From the NCBI GenBank assembly GCA_032622095.1, contig CP136063.1, forward strand, positions 78,287,980 through 78,351,979: a stretch of DNA of 64,000 bases, in the 5' to 3' direction. The notes below the pieces were generated by a model. That model searched no databases, had not been told where the DNA came from, and was given only the letters and a program-made list of their open reading frames with translations. Origin of the DNA: Siphonodentalium dalli. Taxonomy: Eukaryota > Mollusca > Scaphopoda > Gadilida > Siphonodentaliidae. Of the stretch, positions 58,401 to 64,000 are shown in pieces. The position numbers and the translations under genes are program-made. Each line of letters starts with the position of its first letter. Position 1 is the stretch's first letter.

Positions 58401-60764
58401 ACCAAGTAGAGCACGACCTTTCACGTCTGATAAGTAAATGCACTTATAACACGCCAATCAGCCCTCGACCAATGGAAGTTATCCAATGAGGTCCGGTGAC
58501 CGACCTTTATTTACTGTAAAGATGTTTTCGTAATTTTTTGGCCCTGGGCTCATGTATCCGCAAATTTATGCATTGTTGTGGGTAAATTAGGTTACCAAAC
58601 ATCTTCGGAATGCAAAACCGGCGATATTTTTATTGTCTAACTCCGAAAAACGACCTTTGAAGTTTGAAAATTTCAAAATGTTCAGGTTTAGATTCGCAAT
58701 TTCGTTCGGGTTCGGACAATTGTCCACCAGTGCTTTATCCATATCTGAGTGTATAGTATGACACAAGCGCGATGCCGTTCACCATGCAATCACTCTCACA
58801 TTTATATGTACAGCGAACCGAGCCCGGTACAACATTTCAAGCTACCTCATGCCGGATGTGGCCGAGTTCATCATTTTGAACAACGTAGGGTTTATAATAA
58901 CACTGGACGAGGGAGCGGAACGAACTATGGGGGATACGGGTGTGGCCTTCACCGATACGAGGCGAGCTCAAGATCTATACAATTGTAAGTGTTATCGATT
59001 TCATCGAATAAAATCGTTCCCAATAGGCACAAATAGCCTACTTTTAATGAGCATCAAACACAGGGCCAGATATACCTATATGCGTCACCAATCAAGTCTC
59101 CAACCCAAAGATTTTTGGTTTTGATTTTAAATATGTTTAACCCTTTGAGTGCCAGGTCGATTTTTGTATCAACCCATATACCCTGTGCCAATGCATTCTC
59201 TTATATATGCGAGTCGACCATAGGTCGCCTCGCATATATAAGAGAATGCATTGGCCTCGCATTTTTTTTTTTACAATTTTTTACAATTTTTTACAATTTT
59301 AATAATTTATTCTTATATTCTTTAACAGACTTATTTTGTAGGTTTAGGGCCGATGAGATCGGACCCAGGCACTCAAAGGGTTAAAACATATATAAACGTT
59401 TGTCTACTGACCACATAAACTAATACATGAGTTGTGGAAATTCACAATGCACATTAAAAATCTTGTAATCGTTAAAAACTCATATTTATAACTGTAATTT
59501 ACAAGGAAATTATCTATCGAGTGTGCTGTGAATATCAAACACACCTCAACCATTTAAAGGCCGACTTTTATTTTCGAATCACCCAGATAATTTTATATAA
59601 AATATATGCCATATTATATACCATTTGAAAGAGGAAGCTCCAAAACTTTGTATTATTAACTTATTCTGTGTAATTAACTGTGAACATGTTATTTTTATTG
59701 AGATACCGACTTGGTATTCTGTAGAGTTATTCCCCCTCCATTCTGGGAGCCATAACGGGGGAAATTATCTTTCTATGATTTAAGCTGTTTTCTATTTCTC
59801 TATGGGCATCGTCTGAGACACAGACGTTTCAAATGGTAATGAATTATAGTGACTCGAAAATTAAATGGGGCTTTAATAGATCTTCGTCAAATGCACTTTA
59901 TCGACACCTTTCACTCGTTAGTATAATAACTCCTGCAGCATATATATATATAGCTCATCCACTGCATGGGTCCCAGATATAGCCATCCGAATGTCTTAAA
60001 CGACGGTTTGGAGATTACAGTTAGTGAAGTACGTTCCTGACCCTGAACGTCTGAAGCGACGGTTTAGAGATTATACATAAGTGACGTATGTTCCTGGCCA
60101 ATTATCGGCTAACTAAACGAACATGTCTCACTCAAACCTCCAAATGATGTCTTAGTAATTTGAAAGAATGGATAAGATACATGCTGTATGTCGATAAATA
60201 CACACACATCGATATATAGGCTTTATACATACACTGAAAACCACGCGAAAGCAATAGCCATTTTCAGCTAATTTAAAAAGCTCTTTAATGTTCCATAATA
60301 ACGAAAATTCTGGCCATACCTTCCTAAATTATACTGACCCGATTAAGTCTTTATGTTGCAAACGATGTACGTTTATAAGTATCTATAGCATATTTATCGA
60401 CCTATTTTGTTCCCCGAAACCACAACGAGGCTTTAAAATCAGGATCCATATCGAGACATAATGGCAATACTTAAATTCGAATTTACAAGTGATTGGTGTA
60501 AATTCTGAGACGACATAATTATACATATCACATAGTATACCCCCTCCCAGACAAAACCTCAACATTCACATTGTGGATGAAGTTTGCATGTATACATGTA
60601 TTTGATCCCCGTTTTGATCTAAACAGATTATGAAAAAATATAACATAAATAAAATAAATGCAAATACTATTATATTTATGGTACTTTCGCAGCGGATATT
60701 ATCGACAAGTATAAAGGAGTGGGCAGCGCAACTTTAACGGAGTGTACAAACCTCGAACAGCTAG
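44349..60764 (+). CDS. msp130: MSP130-like (mesenchyme-specific cell surface glycoprotein, choice-of-anchor I domain), 3'-truncated by window, spliced
   Basis: Seven phase-consistent exons (44349-44529, 50250-50489, 52689-52905, 56713-56857, 58213-58330, 58814-58984, 60693-60764) encode about 348 residues. They start with a signal peptide and follow the MSP130 layout: an initial NFAGSTFDIF-type block, GQVLDVETCGDKVAF, GVYPDNIKFTPDCQTLVVANEG, a DPEGTVTVVDI strand, LEPEHITITDDGNFAYVTLQ-ENNG, and a GLGKKDWNQFEIDVSDRDNG block. Family knowledge: MSP130 proteins are secreted or GPI-linked glycoproteins of skeletogenic cells in echinoderms, also found in molluscs, brachiopods and amphioxus, with bacterial relatives. 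No exon beyond 60764 could be recognised, so the C-terminal half lies outside. A calcified-matrix role is inferred from family only. Confidence 0.85.
44566..45750. repeat. Diverged relative of the 5254-5716 foldback, interrupted by a MITE
   Basis: CCCGTAGAGATCATATTCCA at 44567 matches the foldback at 5254. CTGTTCCTTAATAAT (45120) and ATTATTAAGGAACAG (45734) form an inverted pair. The 45225-45624 piggyBac-type MITE lies inside. The right terminus is not clear. Confidence 0.4.
45225..45624. mobile_element. piggyBac-type MITE (CCCTTTACCCAACA ends), TTAT-flanked
   Basis: About 400 bp, ends CCCTTTACCCAACA and TGTTGGGTAAAGGG, with TTAT on both sides as the target duplication. It contains AACGGCCAAAACCGGCC and two hairpin modules. 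Nearly identical to 50669-51059. Confidence 0.85.
45822..47382. mobile_element. piggyBac-type non-autonomous element, 1.55 kb
   Basis: TTAA-CCCTTTGAACCC at the left and GGGTTCAAAGGG-TTAA at the right. The interior has two or three diverged internal repeats (CTAGGCAACTACCCG near 46040 and 46422; ATGCGATAGACC near 46564 and 46960). No transposase ORF. Lies in msp130 intron 1. Confidence 0.75.
47383..49751. other. msp130 intron 1, middle
   Basis: Apart from the 70-bp minisatellite at 48186-48340, no element or exon is recognisable. An ATGGATG-TATATGAATGGATG short tandem lies near 49380. Confidence 0.5.
48186..48340. repeat. 70-bp minisatellite, two and a half units
   Basis: TACGAGCGCCTGTGGCGCAT at 48211 and 48281; flanking GGTGGGTGGGTACTA blocks share the 70-bp period. 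Confidence 0.8.
49752..50217. repeat. (ATC)n microsatellite block
   Basis: About 460 bp of imperfect ATC/GTC trinucleotides on the + strand in msp130 intron 1, ending about 30 bp before the exon 2 acceptor. The long open frames through it (Ile/Ser- or Met/Asp-rich) are by-products of the repeat. Confidence 0.95.
50250..50489 (+). CDS. msp130: msp130-like exon 2
   Basis: Acceptor catattcag, just 30 bp after the end of a 460-bp ATC microsatellite. It encodes DQTNILHVVDIHTPSSPVIV, then FDINADGQVLDVETCGDKVA and GHVELFNLVKPLDVDL, propeller-like strands with the VVDI repeat typical of this family. The donor was set at GCGG|GTGCAG (50490) because it gives phase 1 and joins to exon 3 as AVGVYPD; it is not a strong donor, so the 3' edge is moderately certain. 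Confidence 0.82.
50574..51110. mobile_element. Outer MITE ATGACTGGAAGATCGAT with a piggyBac-type MITE nested inside
   Basis: Arms of about 55 bp (ATGACTGGAAGATCGATT near 50574 and its inverse ending TCTTCCAGTCAT near 51106), each continuing into TTTTTACC-GCCTGAGTAATTAA. The TTAA in the middle was the target of the second element. Confidence 0.75.
50669..51059. mobile_element. piggyBac-type MITE (CCCTTTACCCAACA ends), nested
   Basis: TTAA on both sides, ends CCCTTTACCCAACA and TGTTGGGTAAAGGG, internal sequence nearly identical to 45225-45624, so both moved recently. It carries two hairpin modules. Confidence 0.87.
51600..52005 (+). pseudogene. LINE 3' end with (CAAT)n tail
   Basis: The frame 51600-51818 encodes YCPCDEYHFMILCQKL then HIPKYYWEDPNRNKFHCLLS, the Cys-rich C-terminus of a LINE reverse transcriptase. 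The UTR ends GGCTTTGCTAATAAACAATC followed by CAAT repeats to about 52000, the usual tail of such elements. The 5' part is truncated. Different from the fragment at 54847. Confidence 0.75.
52235..52492. repeat. (GAT)n microsatellite block
   Basis: Imperfect GAT/GAC trinucleotides, complementary in sense to the block at 49752, in the intron before exon 3. Confidence 0.93.
52689..52905 (+). CDS. msp130: msp130-like exon 3 (VANEGRPGYD motif)
   Basis: Acceptor cattttcag, donor AA|GTAAGT. It encodes GVYPDNIKFTPDCQTLVVAN, then EGRPGYDGFPSDPLTKFKDP and EGTVTVVDIRNIAVPV. The ANEG-x-PGYD stretch and the following GTVTVVDI strand are the most recognisable signature of choice-of-anchor I / MSP130 proteins. 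Confidence 0.9.
52928..53044. repeat. Perfect-armed hairpin just after msp130 exon 3
   Basis: Arms of about 52 bp, GGATCTACAACGAGTCTCCA to AACTCGTCCAG, and inverse, with a 12-bp loop. It begins 23 bp past the exon 3 donor, so the pre-mRNA would form a stable stem there. Confidence 0.85.
53045..54846. other. msp130 intron 3, first part
   Basis: No recognisable element apart from a short hairpin near 53100-53150 (GACGCGAAACTAACATCGAC / GCGATGACGTTTCGCGT). Confidence 0.45.
54847..55491 (+). pseudogene. LINE reverse transcriptase C-terminal fragment
   Basis: 214 residues, open: YDAARVVSGLTRSSS then LRNELGWKPLQIRRDAQKLC, NRKAPQFLSDLLLP, LRNADDF, KSFFPKTIEVWNCLAND, and a zinc-knuckle-like CTCGSPVEDAEHFFMYC. 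This is the typical tail of a non-LTR reverse transcriptase after the palm domain. Everything upstream is missing (5' truncation) and the frame after residue about 190 no longer fits the family, so it is a dead copy. In the msp130 intron after exon 3. Confidence 0.82.
55700..56712. other. msp130 intron 3, last part
   Basis: AT-rich; CA-rich at the start (possibly the 3' tail of the LINE fragment), then featureless. Confidence 0.4.
56713..56857 (+). CDS. msp130: msp130-like exon 4 (LEPEHIT motif)
   Basis: Acceptor ctctttcaaag, chosen because it gives the required phase 2 entry. It encodes EFLNQGGRYVWRGDHTKG, then NNFSQDLEPEHITITDDG and NFAYVTLQ at donor CAA|GTAAGT. The DLEPE-xI-x(4)DG-x-AYV-x-LQ block is conserved in the family and continues into ENNG at the next exon. 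Confidence 0.87.
56858..58212. other. msp130 intron 4
   Basis: No transposon ends, no exon-like frame with family resemblance. AT-rich. Confidence 0.45.
58213..58330 (+). CDS. msp130: msp130-like exon 5
   Basis: Acceptor catttaag, donor GGAG|GTAAGT. It encodes ENNGLAKIDLHYKELKWL and GLGKKDWNQFEIDVSDRDNG. The QENN-xLAxID start and the GLGxKD, DxSDRDxG end match the family order. Confidence 0.87.
58814..58984 (+). CDS. msp130: msp130-like exon 6
   Basis: Acceptor atgtacag, donor AATT|GTAAGT. It encodes NRARYNISSYLMPDVAEF, then IILNNVGFIITLDEGAERTM and a tail ending RRAQDLYN. Relatives have PD-x(5)F then a strand ending T-x-EGD; here the EG is present (DEGAERT). Confidence 0.85.
59137..59384. 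mobile_element. piggyBac-type MITE (CCCTTTGAGTGCCAGG ends)
   Basis: TTAACCCTTTGAGTGCCAGG at the left and its inverse CACTCAAAGGGTTAA at the right, one hairpin module (59190-59258) and a TTTTACAATT short tandem. In the msp130 intron after exon 6. Confidence 0.85.
59554..59880. mobile_element. Foldback element TTAAAGGCCGACTTTT
   Basis: Left TTAAAGGCCGACTTTTATTT with TTCGAATCAC, right inverse ending ATTAAATGGGGCTTTAA. The left half is the uninterrupted relative of the sequence split by the hAT at 13926-15243. A third partial copy lies at 39583-39720. Confidence 0.65.
59881..60692. other. msp130 intron 6, last part
   Basis: Direct repeat of about 40 bp: GA(C/A)GGTTT(G/A)GAGATTA near 60002 and 60058. 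Otherwise no feature. Confidence 0.45.
60693..60764 (+). CDS. msp130: msp130-like exon 7 (last visible)
   Basis: 72 bp between tttcgcag and CTAG|GTAAGT, phases 1 to 1. It encodes SDIIDKYKGVGSATLTECTN LEQLG. It is too short to be diagnostic alone; it is supported by phase, strong splice sites, position, and by the family having a short charged linker after the DEG strand. Confidence 0.65.
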
Positions 60765-61129
60765 GTAAGTATGTAGCATAACACAATTTCCAGCAATTTT
60801 TGCCAACCTGGGATGAGTACTGTACTTCAAAAAATATATTCTGAGCCATTATCTTTGGCATAGGTCCCATCAAGCTTTTTTTTTTTTATATATTTTCGAC
60901 AGAAATGGTAGGTGTAAACAAATGTCTGTATACTTCGGCTTCTTCGTACAATTTGTCACCGAGTTATGCCCCTTGGTTTATTTGTAAATAAGTGTTGCGC
61001 ATCACAGATGGCTCTGGTCGAGGTATTTTTGCCCATAAGAGTGAATTTGTTCGACCGAGAATCATTAAACATGCATGGACGAACTAAAGAATCATATCAC
61101 AAAACTAAGGTCCATAACTCAAGTAAATA

Positions 61130-61450
61130 AAAACTAGAGGTCACCCGAAGGTCCATATGAAGTTTGGTGACGATTGTATGAGAAATGTGATATGTAAAGT
61201 GTGCAAAGGATTTAGTCATGCAAAGAGTAAAATCCAAGATGGTCGCTGGCAGCCATGTTCTTTAATATAATTCGGAAAAAATGGTAAGCACCCATCTAGA
61301 AGTCACCCCGAGGATCCATATAAAGTTTGGAGATGATTAGATGAGGGATATGCTCTCTATATAGGGTTTGCTAAAGGATTTAGTGATGCAAAGAGTAAAA
61401 TCCAAGATGGCTGCCGGCCGCCATGTTTTTCGTTCAAATTCGATAGCTCC
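61130..61450. repeat. Repeat D, inverted, two units
   Basis: Two reverse-complement units with AGGATTTAGT-ATGCAAAGAGTAAA and CCAAGATGG(T/C)(C/T)G motifs. Confidence 0.7.
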
Positions 61451-61699
61451 CATTTATAGAGGTGATCCTAGATTCATGTACCGAATATAGTTGAAATCGG
61501 TCAAAGTTTGTTTGAGTTATCGCGCTAACGGTTGCAAACGATCAAGATCACTAAAACAAATAGACAAACGAAGTCCCATAACCCTCGTACAAATGACTGG
61601 AGAAACCTGGTTTTCGAGATAACGTTGCAACAGACCCCGGGGCAAATACCAAATATGAATGAAATCGGTTGACGTTTGTTTGAGTTATCCCGCTAACGG

Positions 61700-61745
61700 T
61701 CTCGCGTCCCTCCGCGCGCCCGTCCGCGCGCCCGCCCGCGCGCCC
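61700..61745. repeat. CG-rich short repeat (CGCGCGCCCG)
   Basis: Three tandem CGTCCGCGCGCC-like units, the highest CpG density in the window. No exon found in it. Confidence 0.7.
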
Positions 61746-62424
61746 TGTGCTTTATCTCGCTCGAGTGAAACAAACTCGACTAAAAATCTTGCAGGTACAT
61801 CCCTGCAATTCGAACTCGGTCTCGCTCTTTTGGTTTCTTTCGGTTGAGGTGAATATCTAGCTTTCGTTTCACACCGAAGCGAGCCCTCAGCTTGGGATAT
61901 TCTTCGAGAAATCGCCCGTATATAGTAAGCTATTCCAAATCATGTTGAGCTGTTGGTCACTTAATTGTTGCACGTTCCATTCCATTCAGCGCGAAATATG
62001 ATTACCGGTACGTTATAGAGTAGGAAATTACTACAGGTTACTACGTTTTCAGATTTTTGCAGTTTTTGGACCAGGAACCATTCTATTCAACAAGATACAT
62101 TGAATGCGCGTAAATAAACATACACAAGAGTCTCATAAACAGTTATTAAACAGTATTACAGACGACAGCTAGATACCAATTTTCAGTTAATAAGAAATTA
62201 TATAAACTTCGAGACGAAAATATGTTATTAAAATGTACTTTTACTCCCATGAAGTAGAAACGTAGACAGTTTTGTCGAATTTCGCGCTTTAAACTGGTCC
62301 TTACCGGCCCAATCATACCGGCCACCGATTCGAAGTTACCTGACCCTTTCTGCTTTATACGCTCCGCGATGTCGCGATAATGTACTTTATCTGGTGCGAT
62401 GTTATACATAGCCTTTACATCGGG

Positions 62425-62830
62425 TCCGTGAAGTTGGATCGAAGTTCGAGTTCGAAATTCGGTGGAGATTTGCGTGAAGTTAGATTGAAGTTCGAAGTTC
62501 GAAATTCAGATTGAAATTCTACCCCTACTTTTTTTGCCTCAAGTTCACTGTTGTGTTCCAATTCGTGCTCCCCTGGTCGAATTTTGGGTCAAAAGTGATT
62601 TTTTTTTTACTTTTTCTGAGATACTGCTGGAAAATTTTGCCACGGCACTGGAATTAGTATTGGTACTTGGTATGTTTGATACTTTCCGTAAGAGAATCCA
62701 GCAAACTAACGCTCAGCTTCGAGAAATTACTCGATCTATAGGTTTGAATTTCAATCTGAATTTCAATCTGGGCGAATTTCGATCTGGATTGACGTTCGAA
62801 AATCAGATTGAAATTCAACCCCTAATTTTT
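62425..62830. repeat. GAAATTCAGATTGAAATTC repeats
   Basis: GAAGTTCGA and GAAATTCAGATTGAAATTC motifs at 62425-62525, with relatives in both orientations at 62740-62825. The AT-rich centre is unremarkable. Could be a small foldback element. Confidence 0.5.
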
Positions 62831-62832
62831 CG

Positions 62833-64000
62833 TTGCTAAATTCCCTATGTACACATAAACATAACAACCACGGGGCTATCTTTTGGATTCTTCTTATGCC
62901 GCCAATAGTCCATCTATAAATCACAAAACATGTCACATACGCCTGTCCAGCTGTTCAAAAATTGGGCGTATAAGTCGTGTGTGGGGTAAAAATATGCCAT
63001 TTATTGTTGCTAAATTCCTTATTTATGCATAAGCACAACATCCACGGGGCTATCCTTTGTGGATTCTTCTTGTGCCACCACTAGTCCATCTCGAAATCGC
63101 AAACTAGGTCAGATACGCCTGTCCAGCTGTTCTAAAATTGGGCGTAAGTCGTGTGTGGGGTAAAAATATGCCATTTTTTGTTGCTAAGTTCCCTATGTAT
63201 ACATAACCACAGCAGCCACGGGGCCATCCTTTTGGATTCCTCTTATGCCGCCACTGGTCCATTTAGAAATCACAACCTAGGTCATATACGTTCAAAAATT
63301 GGGCGTAAGTAGTGCGTGGGGTGAAAATAATGAAAAAAAGGTCATTTAGGCCAAAATGGCATATTTTTACCCCACGCACGACTTACGCCCAATTTTTGAA
63401 CAGCTAGACAGGCGTATGTGACCTAGTTTATGATTGTTAGATGGACAAGTTGCGGCACAGGAAGAATCCAAAAGGATAGCCACGTGGCTGTCGTTGCTGT
63501 GCCTGTCGTTGCTGTGCCTATCTTTGCACCAAGCACGACACACGCCCCAATTTATGTACAGCTGGACGGCCGTTTGTGACCTCGTTTGTGATTTATAGAT
63601 GGACTAGTGACGGCACAAGTAGAATCCAAAAGGATAGCAGCTGTGGTTATGCATACATAATATTTTTGAAAAGCTGGACGGGCCTAGATTGTAATATCTA
63701 GATGGACTAGTGGCGGCACAAGAAGAATCCACAAAGGATAGCCCCGTGGCTGTTGTGGTTATGCCTACATAAGGAATTTAGAAACAAAAATGGCCTATTT
63801 TTACCCCACGCACGACTTTCGCCAAATCTGTGAACAGCTGGACGGGCGTATGTGACTAGGTTTGTGATTTCTATATGGACTAGTGGTGGCGCAAGAAGAA
63901 TCCACAATGATAGCCTCGTGGCTGATATGTTTATGCCTACGCAGGCGATTTAGCAACGATAATTTATCTTCTTTTTTTTTCATTATTTTGACCCCGCACG
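62833..64000. repeat. 174-bp tandem repeat array that inverts at about 63345
   Basis: GTTGCTAAATTCC recurs at 62833, 63007 and 63181, exactly 174 bp apart. After about 63345 the same sequence continues as its reverse complement (ACCCCACGCACGACTTACGC) in three to four shorter, diverged units to the window end. No coding sequence. Confidence 0.85.

Noticed and set aside
60765-64000. Further msp130 exons
   Set aside because: No frame with splice sites in the needed phase and family-like residues was found; reporting one would be guesswork.

Overview
The window is animal (metazoan) nuclear DNA. Genes are split into short phase-consistent exons with GT-AG introns of 0.6-7 kb, the DNA is AT-rich, and most of the length is transposon-derived. 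A biomineralisation-type MSP130 gene, an SLC27 fatty-acid transport gene, a tRNA-like SINE, CR1/Jockey-like LINE tails and many foldback MITEs together suggest a marine invertebrate, most likely a mollusc or another lophotrochozoan. The species is inferred, not shown.

Region 1 (1-33,403, + strand) is the 3' four-fifths of an SLC27 family gene (fatty acid transport protein / very-long-chain acyl-CoA synthetase). Ten exons are visible; about 115 N-terminal residues lie upstream of the window. Two 159-bp exons (7151-7309 and 10186-10344) are alternative versions of the same protein segment, so the gene probably makes two isoforms by mutually exclusive splicing. The acceptor of exon 22779-22878 has been tandemly copied five times as a 39-bp minisatellite that keeps the reading frame at every copy.

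Its introns are a transposon graveyard. They hold 10 of the 14 copies in the window of a TA-flanked foldback MITE (family A), piggyBac-type TTAA-flanked MITEs with a shared hairpin module (family B), a MULE-type MITE with 9-bp duplications (family C), two non-autonomous hAT elements with perfect 8-bp duplications, a SINE, and a broken LINE carrying a MITE. One intron (22879-30234) holds an apparently intact Mutator-like transposon (24673-28951) coding for a 946-residue protein with a PHD finger, an OTU-like protease domain and a DDE transposase, plus a truncated second MULE on the other strand.

Region 2 (33,404-44,348) is intergenic: the last four family A MITEs, foldbacks, degenerate dispersed repeats, a 19-G run and nothing that looks like a host gene.

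Region 3 (44,349 to the window end, + strand) is the 5' part of an MSP130-like gene (secreted or cell-surface, choice-of-anchor I domain). Seven exons are visible, from the signal peptide to 60764; the gene runs off the window. Its introns carry long ATC/GAT microsatellites, nested piggyBac-type MITEs, two LINE 3' fragments and, from 62,833 on, a 174-bp tandem repeat whose orientation flips midway to make a large inverted array.

The two host genes are unrelated in function as far as can be seen: one activates or imports fatty acids, the other is a matrix or cell-surface glycoprotein linked to skeleton or shell formation.
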